In this document: one piece after another, positions 32,680 through 41,151 of the stretch
How positions within the stretch are numbered: position 1 is the first letter of the stretch
How the letters are laid out: each line of letters opens with the position of its first letter
NCBI GenBank assembly: GCA_016929435.1
Contig: JAFGIV010000007.1
Span: forward strand, 1 to 52,061
Direction: 5' to 3'
DNA: 52,061 nucleotides
DNA from: Candidatus Uhrbacteria bacterium
Lineage (GTDB): Bacteria; Patescibacteriota; Patescibacteriia; SG8-24
Notes under the pieces: model-generated
Database searches by the model: none
The model's input: only the letters and a program-made list of their open reading frames with translations
What the model was told of the DNA's origin: nothing
Made by a program: the position numbers and the translations under genes

Positions 32680-33300
32680 TCAGCGGCGGAAATTACGGGT
32701 ACCGACCGTGGTCTGCAGGTAGACCAGGGACCGTTCGCGCGGATCAGCCGAAATGTTCTCGGTCCCCAGGACTATGGTTACCGCCGGCTGGCTGGAGGCG
32801 CCGTAAAGACCGGTGACGGCATCAAAACCGTACGGGTCGGCAACCGGACGGATGAAGAACGAGGCCCGAAACACGTTGATGCCGGTCGGGGTCAGGACCT
32901 GCGTGGCACCGCCGTTAATGGACACCAGGAGGCAGGATCGCACCGCCTCTGACCCTGACCCGCATTCCGAATCCTCCCTGTTCCGAAAGAAACGTATCCT
33001 GTCACCCTGTCCGTCGATGAGGGCCAGGGTATCGACGGCGTTCGCACCGTCCAGCGGCAGGTTCTCCCCATACCACGCGTAATCGACGGCCCCGGAACGG
33101 ATCTCCCGCACCATGGCCTCCATGGTATAGCGGGCATCCGACTGGACCCGCTCCATGCTGACGGTCTTGCGTTGGGCCCGATTGGACATCAGGAAAATGT
33201 CGGCCGCGGTCGTCAGCACGACCGAAAACAGGCCGAGGACAATCAGCGTCTCCATTAGCGTAAACCCGCCCTTTCCTTTCCTGTCCCTATCGCCAGTCAT
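32680..33300 (-). CDS. Minor pilin, PilW-like
   Basis: A 206-residue prepilin. The cleavage site KGKGG|FTLMETLIVLGLFSVVLTTA follows a short basic lead and has Glu5 of the mature chain (FTLME). The PilW-like continuation SMERVQSDARYTMEAMVREIRSG is in place, followed by a beta-domain with two Cys. Minor pilins prime fibre assembly. It overlaps the PilV-like gene by 14 bases and is one base from pilX. Confidence 0.85.
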   Translation of the reverse strand: MTGDRDRKGKGGFTLMETLIVLGLFSVVLTTAADIFLMSNRAQRKTVSMERVQSDARYTMEAMVREIRSGAVDYAWYGENLPLDGANAVDTLALIDGQGDRIRFFRNREDSECGSGSEAVRSCLLVSINGGATQVLTPTGINVFRASFFIRPVADPYGFDAVTGLYGASSQPAVTIVLGTENISADPRERSLVYLQTTVGTRNFRR

Positions 33301-33898
33301 AGATCGTTTCCGTCACGGCCACGTCACGGGGACGCTTGCCGCCGCCCCAGGCGACCAGGGATTCTATGCGGATGCCGACCTGCGGATCGGCCATGTCACA
33401 GGCCGAACCGGATTCCCTAACCTCCTGGCTTCGGCAAACCGGATTGAGGACCAGAAGCCGCCTGAAGGGAGTCCGAAAGCTGTCCGCCGGCCGGACGGTG
33501 TCTTGGGTATGGATTCCCAGGTGTTCGGAAGTCAGGCGCCAGACTTCCGTCCCCTCCCCGGACAGGGAGTCGGGAGCGAAGTCCAGGGACCAATCCCCGG
33601 AAACCGGGTCGAAAACGGCAATGGCCGTATAGTCCAGGCTTTCCCCCACAAGACCGTCGTCCCATCTCCGTTCCGCCAGCCAGTTGGAATCCCTGATGTT
33701 CCTGGCCACCTCCACCCCTTCCCGGGCCAGGTTGACGGCCACCATCATGTCCTCATTGGACTTTTGGGCGTTAAGTGACGATCCGGTCAGGGTCAGGGCC
33801 GCCACCACGGCCGTTGAAATGACCGCCAGGGCGACGATCACTTCAACGATCGACTGGCCGGACCGATTAACCCTTTCATTGCCGAAAAAAACAGGCAT
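33287..33898 (-). CDS. Minor pilin, PilV-like
   Basis: A 203-residue prepilin-like protein. The leader ends RSG|QSIVEVIVALAVISTAVVAALTL. Mature position 1 is Gln rather than Phe, but Glu5 is present. The region QKSNEDMMVAVNLAREGVEVARNIRDSNWL is typical of PilV-like minor pilins. Two cysteines (CRSQ..ACD) near the C-terminus may form a disulfide. It lies four bases after the FimT-like gene and overlaps the PilW-like gene. Confidence 0.8.
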   Translation of the reverse strand: MPVFFGNERVNRSGQSIVEVIVALAVISTAVVAALTLTGSSLNAQKSNEDMMVAVNLAREGVEVARNIRDSNWLAERRWDDGLVGESLDYTAIAVFDPVSGDWSLDFAPDSLSGEGTEVWRLTSEHLGIHTQDTVRPADSFRTPFRRLLVLNPVCRSQEVRESGSACDMADPQVGIRIESLVAWGGGKRPRDVAVTETIYDWR

Positions 33899-33902
33899 AG
33901 GA

Positions 33903-34538
33903 CTACTCGACGCTGACCTGTCCGGAAATCCCGTTGATTCGGACGGTCCTGACCTGACCGGTCTTGGCGTGGGTCAGGGTAACGGTGGCGATCGGGCTGT
34001 CGTTCCGTCCGTTGAACCAGGCCGTCGGACGGGGGGCCGAAAAGCTGATGTCCAGGAAACCTCCGCCGTCCGGATCGACTGCCGAAACGGAAACGTTGCG
34101 GCCGGCGGCGGCGAACTCCAGGCGCCTCAGCAGCTCGTATTCCTGGTAGGAGTGGTCCGAGTCGCCGCTCCTGTCCTCATCCCCGGTATCGGCAAAGAAA
34201 AGGGCCGTCCGCCCCCCGGTTCCGTAATCGATCCTCACCCCGTATCCGCCGCGGGGGGTATCCAGGATGCAGCGCCCGGATTCGCCGCACCCGCCGCCCT
34301 CACCGGCCGTGCAGAGGCTGCCGTTCATGTCCCCGGCTTCCCGACACTGGTATATGGACTGGGAAACCAGGGCAAAGGTCTGGGCCCGCCGGATCTCCGC
34401 AGCCAGGTTGGAGGCCGCATAGCGCAGCTCGTCGCCGTATTCGGAAACCCGAAAGTTGGCGACGGCCATGGTGGTCATGATCGCCATGATGCTCATCGTC
34501 ACGAGCAGTTCAACCAGCGTGAATCCCCGCCTGTCCAT
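33903..34538 (-). CDS. Minor pilin, FimT/GspH-like
   Basis: A 211-residue prepilin, MDRRG|FTLVELLVTMSIMAIMTTMAV with Glu5, then the GspH/FimT-like segment YAASNLAAEIRRAQTFALVSQ. The C-terminal domain is beta-rich with several Cys (CREAG, CTAGE, CGES, CILD). ATG 34538 keeps the leader at five residues, normal for type IVa pilins; another in-frame ATG lies 14 codons upstream and overlaps pilD. It sits four bases after pilD. Confidence 0.88.
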   Translation of the reverse strand: MDRRGFTLVELLVTMSIMAIMTTMAVANFRVSEYGDELRYAASNLAAEIRRAQTFALVSQSIYQCREAGDMNGSLCTAGEGGGCGESGRCILDTPRGGYGVRIDYGTGGRTALFFADTGDEDRSGDSDHSYQEYELLRRLEFAAAGRNVSVSAVDPDGGGFLDISFSAPRPTAWFNGRNDSPIATVTLTHAKTGQVRTVRINGISGQVSVE

Positions 34539-34542
34539 ACCG

Positions 34543-35325
34543 TCAGAACACCAGCCCCCAATACCAGTCCAAAAGGGCATCCCCGAAAAGCAGGACCGTC
34601 ACCGCAGCCGCGGACAGGAACGTCCCGAAGGCCAACTGCTGGCCGAGCCTCTCCCGTCCGGTGATCAACATGACCGTGGCAACTGTCGCCCCTCCCACAT
34701 AGGCCAAGAACAGGGCCAGGAGGGTCTTCTGCCAGCCGAGCGCCGCCCCCATGAACATCCCGAGCCAGGCATCCCCGCCGCCGATCCAACGCCCCCGGGA
34801 AACCAGGAACTGGATGCGGAAAAAACCCCCGGCGATCACGGCCCCCAGGACCGGGGAAAACCACCCGTCACCCAGGGCCAAATGGGCCAACAGCACGGCA
34901 ACCGTCGCCGGACCGATCACCTCCGGCAGGATCATCAGGTATTTCAGGTCAAAAACGAAGGCAAAAACGAAAACCGATACCAGGAACCAGTGGAACAGCA
35001 GGCGCGGCAGGTCCGTCATGGCCGCCGTTTCCCCGGCCGGAACCGTGGCCATCAGGGCCAGGACGAACAGCAGGCCGGTTACGGTCTCCACGATCGGGTA
35101 ATGCGGGCTGATGGGTTTTCGGCAGTAGCGGCATTTTCCCCCAAGGAAAAGGTAGCTGAATACCGGCACCAGGTCCCTGGCCGCCAACCCGTGCCGGCAA
35201 TGGATGCATTTCGATCTCCCCCGGACAAAACTCTGTCCGACATGCAGCCGCCAGATGACGGCGTTCAGGAAACTGCCGATGATTGCCCCAAAGGCAAAAA
35301 CGAAGGTTTGGATGACGACATTCAT
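34543..35325 (-). CDS. pilD: Prepilin peptidase PilD
   Basis: PilD, 260 residues, cuts prepilin leaders and N-methylates the new N-terminus at the inner membrane. The N-terminal methyltransferase part has GAIIGSFLNAVIWRL and the zinc-type Cys pairs C40-x2-C43 and C65-x2-C68. The aspartyl protease pair is in FDLKYLMILPE and GGGDAWLG (GxGD). About eight helices. It follows pilA across a terminator (35376-35401) and heads pilD-fimT-pilV-pilW-pilX. Confidence 0.95.
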   Translation of the reverse strand: MNVVIQTFVFAFGAIIGSFLNAVIWRLHVGQSFVRGRSKCIHCRHGLAARDLVPVFSYLFLGGKCRYCRKPISPHYPIVETVTGLLFVLALMATVPAGETAAMTDLPRLLFHWFLVSVFVFAFVFDLKYLMILPEVIGPATVAVLLAHLALGDGWFSPVLGAVIAGGFFRIQFLVSRGRWIGGGDAWLGMFMGAALGWQKTLLALFLAYVGGATVATVMLITGRERLGQQLAFGTFLSAAAVTVLLFGDALLDWYWGLVF

Positions 35326-35375
35326 GGGGTAATTGTAGCATAACCGGACGAAAAATCCCTCCCGTCCCGCAGCAG

Positions 35376-35401
35376 AAACCCCTGCCTTTCGGCAGGGGTT
35401 T
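35376..35401. terminator. Terminator after pilA
   Basis: AAACCCCTGCC (35376-35386) pairs with GGCAGGGGTTT (35391-35401). The stem is 11 bp perfect, and T-rich sequence follows on both sides. It should set pilA mRNA apart from the pilD genes, giving pilin excess. Confidence 0.8.
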
Positions 35402-35407
35402 CTGGTT

Positions 35408-35442
35408 TACCGAATTCGGTAACCAAACGTGCGACGTTTGGC
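35408..35442. repeat. Double palindrome downstream of pilA
   Basis: TTACCGAATTCGGTAA (35408-35423) is a perfect 16-base palindrome. Directly after it CCAAACG/CGTTTGG (about 35422-35441) forms a hairpin. Both sit between the pilA stop and its terminator and could stabilise the mRNA 3' end. Confidence 0.65.
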
Positions 35443-35457
35443 ACGCAATGAACTAAA

Positions 35458-35943
35458 CTACTCGGCCGGGGGGGTATAGTTGTATATACCGGTCGGATCA
35501 GCCTTCACGTCACCGCCGGACAGGTCACCGACGCTACCGCCTATGCAGAACGTAATCTCATAGGTGGAACCGTCAGCGCTGACATAGCTGTAAGGGTTGT
35601 TCGTAGCGTCACAGTCACCGTCTTCCGGTGTTGGGGCAGACGGAACCAGGCCCATGTAGGTGGAACCGGTAGCCGTACCGGCGAAACCGTCGCTGGAAAG
35701 CGAACTGGCTGTAGCCGATCCCAAAACAATGGCGGTGGCCTCCGTCGGATAGCTGTTCTCATCGGAGAAGTAGAGCTCCAGGGCGGTCTGGACCTGCTTG
35801 ACGTCAGCGACGCGCTTGGAGTCACGGGACTTCTGGCGGGCGCTGTTCAGGGCGACCACGGCCAAGGTGGACAGAAGTCCGATAATGGCAATGACGACCA
35901 GCAGTTCAATGAGGGTAAAACCCTTCTTGTTGGATTTGATCAT
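35458..35943 (-). CDS. pilA: Type IV major pilin PilA
   Basis: PilA, 161 residues. The class III leader is MIKSNKKG|FTLIELLVVIAIIGLLSTLAV with Glu5. The helix continues into ALNSARQKSRDSKRVADVKQVQTALELYFSDENSYPTE, then a Ser/Gly/Thr-rich head with a C-terminal Cys pair (GDCDATN, TFCIGG). This is the classic candidate for the fibre subunit. ATG 35943 has GGAGGTG six bases upstream, the best ribosome site in the pilus locus, fitting high expression. An N-terminal extension of 35 codons is open but unnecessary. TATCAT at 36068-36063 is a possible -10 without a clear -35; pilC ends upstream. Confidence 0.95.
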   Translation of the reverse strand: MIKSNKKGFTLIELLVVIAIIGLLSTLAVVALNSARQKSRDSKRVADVKQVQTALELYFSDENSYPTEATAIVLGSATASSLSSDGFAGTATGSTYMGLVPSAPTPEDGDCDATNNPYSYVSADGSTYEITFCIGGSVGDLSGGDVKADPTGIYNYTPPAE

Positions 35944-36100
35944 ATTGACACCTCCCTTCACCAAATGGATTATTTCCGAATCTTTCATCGGCCCGGAAAC
36001 GCCGTTACGGAAAGGCCCGGACCCGAAACGGGATGGGCTTATCCACAACAGAACGTATGTTCATGATACCACATTGCGTCCGAAAACGACACGGCAGGCG

Positions 36101-37312
36101 CTACATGCTGGTGGCCATGTTGTACATCGGCAGCATGATGGCGGCCACCATGATCCCGACCGCCCCACCCATCACCAGCATGATGATAGGTTCAATGGCC
36201 GAAACCAGGTTGTCCACCAGGTTGGACAGCTCCCGGGAATAGAATACCGTCAGCTTGTCCATGACGTCGGCCAGACGGCCGGTCTCCTCCCCCACGGCCA
36301 TCATCTGCGGGACCATCTTCGGCATGGATCCGTCCTTCCCGAACACGCCGGATATGGAATGCCCGTCCATCACCTCTTTCCTGGTCTGGACGATCAGCTC
36401 CCGGTACTTCTCGTTCCCCACCACATCGGCGCAGACCTCCAGGCTGGCCGGGATGTCCACCCCGCCCTCCACCAGGGTCCCGAAACTCCGGGTAAAACGG
36501 ACCAGGTATATCCGCTGCAGCAGCATCCCGAACACCGGCAGGCGCAGGATGGCCCCGTCAATGAACCGCTTCCCGTTCGGGGTCCGGTTCCAGAGGCCCA
36601 AACCAACGGCAGCGGCCACGATCCCGACGACGATCTGGATGACGTAATCCCTCATGAACTCGGACGTGACGATCAGCAGCCTGGTGGTCCACGGAAGGGC
36701 AGTCCCGGATTCGGTCAGGACCGCCGTCATCTTCGGCACCACGAAGGTCATCATGACGAACCCCACGATAACCAGGGCGATGATGACGACGATCGGATAG
36801 GTCATGGCCCCCTTGATCTTGGTCATCAGGTCATAGTCCCTTTCCATCTGGTCCGCCAGGTAGTCCATGACATCCTCCAGGCGGCCGGTCGTCTCACCGG
36901 AACGGATCATGTTCACGTAGAACTGGGAAAAGGCGTTCGGGTGCTTGGCCATGGCCACGGACAGGGCCAGGCCGGATTCTGACTCGTCGGCGATATCCAG
37001 GACAATGGCCTTCAGGCGCCGGTTTTCCGTCTGGGAAGCGACGGTCCTCAGGGCCCGGATTACCGGCACCTTCGCCCCCATCAGGACGGCGAATTGGCGG
37101 GAAAAGATGACCAGGTCCCGAATCTTCACCCGATCGAAAAACGGCAGGTTGATCTCTATCTCACCGCCCCCTTTCCGGTGTTCGGACAGGGAAATTACGG
37201 TAAGGTTCCGATCCTTCAGGGTATCGGCCGCCAATTCCAGGTTGTCCGACTCCACCAGACCGGCGACGGTCGCTCCGCTACGGTCGGTCGCCCGGTATTC
37301 GTATTTCGGCAT
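36101..37312 (-). CDS. pilC: Type IV pilus inner-membrane protein PilC
   Basis: PilC, 403 residues, the platform that couples pilus ATPases to subunit assembly. Two GspF repeats are visible. The first has VIFSRQFAVLMGAKVPVIRAL, then GAMTYPIVVIIALVIVGFVMMTFVVPKM. The second has VRFTRSFGTLVEGGVDIPASLEV, then the end SAIEPIIMLVMGGAVGIMVAAIMLPMYNM. Three membrane helices. It follows the receiver gene by 13 bases. Confidence 0.95.
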   Translation of the reverse strand: MPKYEYRATDRSGATVAGLVESDNLELAADTLKDRNLTVISLSEHRKGGGEIEINLPFFDRVKIRDLVIFSRQFAVLMGAKVPVIRALRTVASQTENRRLKAIVLDIADESESGLALSVAMAKHPNAFSQFYVNMIRSGETTGRLEDVMDYLADQMERDYDLMTKIKGAMTYPIVVIIALVIVGFVMMTFVVPKMTAVLTESGTALPWTTRLLIVTSEFMRDYVIQIVVGIVAAAVGLGLWNRTPNGKRFIDGAILRLPVFGMLLQRIYLVRFTRSFGTLVEGGVDIPASLEVCADVVGNEKYRELIVQTRKEVMDGHSISGVFGKDGSMPKMVPQMMAVGEETGRLADVMDKLTVFYSRELSNLVDNLVSAIEPIIMLVMGGAVGIMVAAIMLPMYNMATSM

Positions 37313-37325
37313 TGTTTTTTTACGG

Positions 37326-37724
37326 CTATTTCTTCATCCCCAAGACCTCCTTGATCTTAGCCACGGCCTCGGCCGGCACGAAATGGGCCTTGATGAGGTA
37401 ATCGGCGGCCCCCTCACCCATCCCCTTTTCTATATCCTCCTTCTGGCCCAGGTTCGTCAGCATGATAACCGGGATATCCTTGGTTGCCGGATCCCCCTTC
37501 AGCCGCTTAAGGACCTCAAAACCGTCCAGTTTCGGCATCAGCACGTCCAGAAGGATCAGGTCCGGCAGCTCCTTGGCGGCTGCCTTCAGCCCCTCATCCC
37601 CGTCACGGGCGGACAGGACGGAAAAACCGTCCATCTCCAGCTTGGTGGCATAGATGCCGGAAAGGAAGGAGTCGTCGTCCACGATCAGGATTCTGGTCCG
37701 GCCGTTCTTGTTGTCTTCGGTCAT
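37326..37724 (-). CDS. Stand-alone CheY-like response regulator
   Basis: A 132-residue receiver domain only. The acidic pocket is IVDDDSF (16-18), the phosphoacceptor Asp60 is in LILLDVLMPK, the Thr is in VIMLTN, and the Lys is in DYLIKAHF. There is no output domain, so it acts like CheY by protein contact. It sits between pilB and pilC, suggesting it gates the pilus machine. No histidine kinase is in the window. ATG 37724; 49 bases after pilB. Confidence 0.92.
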   Translation of the reverse strand: MTEDNKNGRTRILIVDDDSFLSGIYATKLEMDGFSVLSARDGDEGLKAAAKELPDLILLDVLMPKLDGFEVLKRLKGDPATKDIPVIMLTNLGQKEDIEKGMGEGAADYLIKAHFVPAEAVAKIKEVLGMKK

Positions 37725-37773
37725 ATCGTCTTGGTTATGGCATCGTTATGGCTAATTCGTTCTTCCCCATTCC

Positions 37774-39513
37774 CTATTCCTTGGTGATCCGCATGATCTC
37801 CTCCATGGTCGTCAGGCCCTCCAGCACCTTTATCAGCCCGTCCTCCTTCATGCTTATCATCCCGTTCTTCCTGTTGGCTTCCTGGACCTTCGGTATGGGG
37901 AATCCGCTGTTTATCAGTTCCCTCATTCCGGCGTCAAAGGGCATCAGTTCGGCCACGGCCACCCGGCCGCTGTATCCGGTATCGTTGCACCGCAGGCATC
38001 CCCTTCCCCGATAGACCTTCAGTTTCGGCCCGCTCATGTCTATGTGGGAAAGGTAGCTTTTCGGAACCGCCTCCAGGCCCTTCCTGATCTGGGCCTCCAC
38101 TTCGGGCGGCAGCTCCTGCTCGGCCTTGCACCGTTCGCATATCTTCCGGGCCAGCCGCTGGGCAATGGCCAGGTTCATGGTGGCGGAAAGCAGGAACGGC
38201 TCGACATGCATGTCGATGAGGCGCGGCACCACGCCCAAGGCATCGTTGGTATGCAGGGTGGAGAAGATCAGGTGACCGGTGAGCGCCGCATGGACTGCCA
38301 GCTCCCCGGTCTCGGTGTCGCGAATCTCCCCGACCATGATGATGTTTGGGTCCTGGCGAAGAAGGGACCGCAGGCCGGCGGCAAAGGTAAACCCGACTTC
38401 AGGCCGCACCTGGGACTGGTTAACCCCCCGGATCTGGTATTCCACGGGATCCTCCAGGGTTGAGATGTTGACCCTCTCCTCGTTCCTCATGTTCAGGATG
38501 GTGAACAGGGTGGTGGATTTTCCGGAACCGGTAGGGCCGGTAATGAGGAACATCCCGTGCGGCTTCTGGATCTCCTGCTGGATGATCTCCACGTACTGCC
38601 GCCGGAAACCGAGCTGCTCAAGCAGGGGAACGCCCTTGGTGGTGTCCAGGATACGCATCACGACCTTCTCCTCCTCGGTCATCGGCAGGGTGGAGACGCG
38701 AAAATCTATCTGCTTGTCCCCGAAGGTCTCCCGGATCCTTCCGTCCTGCGGCACCCGCGTCTCGTCCAGCTTCAGGTTGGCCAGGACCTTGATGCGGGCC
38801 ACTAGGGAATTGTGGACGTATTTCGGGACCTTCAGGGACGTCCGGAGCACGCCATCGACGCGGTAGCGGACCCGGGTCTCTTCCCCGAAAGGCTCGATGT
38901 GGATGTCCGAGGCCCCACCCTCCACGGCATGGCGCATGACAACGGAAACGATCCTGGAAACCGGCGCACCCTTTATGACATCGCTCAGGTCAATTTCGCC
39001 CTCCTTTTCCGCCTTGGGCTTTTCGACCAGCTTGTCCTTGGCCACCTCTAGGGCCTTGGCGACCTCCTTTCCGATTTCCTCGTACTTCTTCAGGGCATGA
39101 CGGAAGGAAGCCTGGGAGATTATGTGGTATTTCGGGCGGAAGCCGCTGGCTTGAGACAAAAAATCAATCGCCTGGACAGCGGTCATGTCCCGCGGGTCGA
39201 TCATGCCTACGCTGACGGAATCCCCTTCCCTGGCAAAGGCGATGGACCGGGTGTTCTCGGCCACAGGCTTGGATATCAGCTTGATGACCTCCGGATCAAT
39301 CTCGTGACCGACCAGATCGGTGTAGGGAACGTTAAGCAGGGTGGCCTGCCCCTTCACCAGCAGCTCGTCGTCAACGATCCGGCTCTTGCGGAGCGTCTCG
39401 TCCGCCGTTTCCCCGGCCTGAGCGGCCTTTTCCCCAATTTGTCTGAACTGCTCGTCGGTGACGTGCCCGGATTCGAGCATTATCTCCAGCAGTTCGTTTC
39501 CGGTTCTGTTCAT
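37774..39513 (-). CDS. pilB: Type IV pilus extension ATPase PilB
   Basis: PilB/GspE, 579 residues. The N-terminal GspE-N domain (1-150) is followed by the ATPase core. DGRIRETFGDKQIDFRVSTLP precedes Walker A GPTGSGKST (326-334). The Asp box is ISTLEDPVEYQIRGVNQ, Walker B is IIMVGEIRDTETGELA and the His box is LTGHLIFSTLHTNDA. The zinc site is CERCKAE with CLRCNDTG, as in PilB rather than PilT. No PilT retraction ATPase is in the window. It lies 13 bases after a small membrane-protein gene. Confidence 0.96.
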   Translation of the reverse strand: MNRTGNELLEIMLESGHVTDEQFRQIGEKAAQAGETADETLRKSRIVDDELLVKGQATLLNVPYTDLVGHEIDPEVIKLISKPVAENTRSIAFAREGDSVSVGMIDPRDMTAVQAIDFLSQASGFRPKYHIISQASFRHALKKYEEIGKEVAKALEVAKDKLVEKPKAEKEGEIDLSDVIKGAPVSRIVSVVMRHAVEGGASDIHIEPFGEETRVRYRVDGVLRTSLKVPKYVHNSLVARIKVLANLKLDETRVPQDGRIRETFGDKQIDFRVSTLPMTEEEKVVMRILDTTKGVPLLEQLGFRRQYVEIIQQEIQKPHGMFLITGPTGSGKSTTLFTILNMRNEERVNISTLEDPVEYQIRGVNQSQVRPEVGFTFAAGLRSLLRQDPNIIMVGEIRDTETGELAVHAALTGHLIFSTLHTNDALGVVPRLIDMHVEPFLLSATMNLAIAQRLARKICERCKAEQELPPEVEAQIRKGLEAVPKSYLSHIDMSGPKLKVYRGRGCLRCNDTGYSGRVAVAELMPFDAGMRELINSGFPIPKVQEANRKNGMISMKEDGLIKVLEGLTTMEEIMRITKE

Positions 39514-39526
39514 GTCTTTGTGTCCC

Positions 39527-39826
39527 TTATTCCTCCACTTCCATCTTCGGGGACGGACGTCGGTAGTCCTCCCCCGCCGTATCCGGTACGGTCACCCCGT
39601 AATCCGGTCCGTAATGCCGAAGCGACTTGAAATCCGTGCGCTGAAAGATCCGGCCGTCGATCGAAACAGGATCGCTGGGACGGGCACCGACAGCGGCACG
39701 GCCGACCGCCTGATCCGGTTTGGGCAACAGCCGATCCCGGTAACTGAAGGTCAAAACCGCCAGCAGGACGATGATGATCGCCCCGATGACCCCCAACTGT
39801 ATTCGATCCTTCCTTGACATGGCCAT
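39527..39826 (-). CDS. Small single-pass protein in pilus operon
   Basis: A 99-residue protein with a basic start (MAMSRKDRIQ), one helix (LGVIGAIIIVLLAVLTFSY) and a hydrophilic tail on the outside. It occupies the position of PilP between PilO and PilB, but it has no lipobox and no PilP signature. It could be a reduced alignment-complex partner. ATG 39826 or 39820. It overlaps nothing; 22 bases after pilO. Confidence 0.65.
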   Translation of the reverse strand: MAMSRKDRIQLGVIGAIIIVLLAVLTFSYRDRLLPKPDQAVGRAAVGARPSDPVSIDGRIFQRTDFKSLRHYGPDYGVTVPDTAGEDYRRPSPKMEVEE

Positions 39827-39848
39827 AGTCCGTGCTCGGTTCGTGGGG

Positions 39849-40460
39849 CTATTTGACGGTTCCCCCAACGGTCTTTCCGGAAACCATCCGGTATGCCTTC
39901 ATGGTGAACTGGTAGCGGCCGTTATCCGGCGAATGGCCGGTCTGGACGATATCCAACAGCCGCTCCAGGTTCTGAAGGTCACCCATCAGGTTCTTGAAAT
40001 CCAGGTAGTTGCCGCCGGAAAACGATACCGTAACCCGCAGGGCCTGAAGCCCGTCGGCGGCCGGTTCACCGACGGACATGTCCACGACCTCCATGGACAC
40101 GGCGTTCCTTTCGGCGATCTCCTCCAGCTGGACCACCAGTTCGGGAAAATCAAGGCCTTCAGGCACCATGTGCCTGACCCGGTCACGGTATTCCTCCGGC
40201 ACCGCCTGATAGGCCTTCAATCCGGCTTCAACCCGCTCGATATAGGCCTGGTCTTCGGCAATGCGGCCCTTCAGGGCAGTGAAGTCGTAGCTGCCTCCCG
40301 GCATCAGCGGGGCAATCTTCGGGGAAAAAACCAGGAACCAGGCTCCGGCCACATAGGCCACGACCAGGAATGCGGCAATCGCCGGAAGCCAGGCCGCCAA
40401 TACCCTCCTGATCCGTTCCCCTTTCGGCACCGCTATCTTTTTTCCTTTGTCTTCCGGCAT
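39849..40460 (-). CDS. pilO: Pilus alignment protein PilO
   Basis: PilO-like, 203 residues. One helix (LAAWLPAIAAFLVVAYVAGAWFLVF), then a short coiled region with YDFTALKGRIAEDQAYIERVEAGLKAYQAVPEEYRDRVRHMVPEGLDFPELVVQLEEIAERN, then a ferredoxin-like domain with ALRVTVSFSGGNYLDFKNLMGDLQNLERLLDIV. That last part is diagnostic of PilO. It lies one base after pilN. Confidence 0.88.
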   Translation of the reverse strand: MPEDKGKKIAVPKGERIRRVLAAWLPAIAAFLVVAYVAGAWFLVFSPKIAPLMPGGSYDFTALKGRIAEDQAYIERVEAGLKAYQAVPEEYRDRVRHMVPEGLDFPELVVQLEEIAERNAVSMEVVDMSVGEPAADGLQALRVTVSFSGGNYLDFKNLMGDLQNLERLLDIVQTGHSPDNGRYQFTMKAYRMVSGKTVGGTVK

Positions 40461-40461
40461 A

Positions 40462-41145
40462 TCATTCCCCTTTCGTTTCCCGAACGGACGGGTGTCCTGT
40501 CCAGACCTTCGGATCCACGGTCAGTATGACGGTCGCATAAACTCCGGACATCAGGCCGTCCTTGTTCACGTCACCGGCCACTGAGGTGTTCCTCATCTGA
40601 AGGACCTCGTTCAGGCCGCTGAAATGGATCAGCTGCTGGGCCATGGCCCGATACTTCGGGGCCCTGACGTCCAGGGAAACCAACCCGCTGTCCGTGTCAA
40701 CCGTCATCCGGTCATACCTTATTCCGCCAAGGGTATTGGACTCCAGGAACTCGATCAGCTCGGTCGGGTAGCGGTGGCGGTCCAAGACCTTGGCGGCCAG
40801 TCCCAACTGACGGCTGAAGCGCATGGCCTCCCCCATCTCCAGCTCCTTGGCCTCGGCCTCTGATGCCACGGCTTCCTGCTGCCGCTCCAACTGGACCTTT
40901 TCCCCTGACTTGGCCTCCAGGCGGCGATTCAGCACGTAATATCCGACCAGGATGCCGACTGTCACGACGACTAGGGCCATGACCGTCCCCAACAGCCTGA
41001 GCCTGAAATCCGGCCCTTCCTGACCAAGAAGGTCCTTTGGAACCAGGGAAACCCGCAAGCCGGAAAAGGCCTCGGAAATCCCCGATTTCCTGACCGTCGA
41101 TTCCTGGCTTCCGCCCTTTATTTCGGTGGTTAAGTCTTCCGTCAT
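40462..41145 (-). CDS. pilN: Pilus alignment protein PilN
   Basis: PilN-like, 227 residues. A cytoplasmic stretch contains VSLVPKDLLG (the PilM-binding NLLP-type motif), then one helix (LLGTVMALVVVTVGILVGYYVL). A coiled segment (RRLEAKSGEKVQLERQQEAVASEAEAKELE) and a ferredoxin-like domain (GIRYDRMTVDTDSGLVSLDVRAPKYRAMAQQLI) follow. It lies six bases after pilM and one before pilO, the standard order. Confidence 0.88.
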   Translation of the reverse strand: MTEDLTTEIKGGSQESTVRKSGISEAFSGLRVSLVPKDLLGQEGPDFRLRLLGTVMALVVVTVGILVGYYVLNRRLEAKSGEKVQLERQQEAVASEAEAKELEMGEAMRFSRQLGLAAKVLDRHRYPTELIEFLESNTLGGIRYDRMTVDTDSGLVSLDVRAPKYRAMAQQLIHFSGLNEVLQMRNTSVAGDVNKDGLMSGVYATVILTVDPKVWTGHPSVRETKGE

Positions 41146-41151
41146 AGGACG

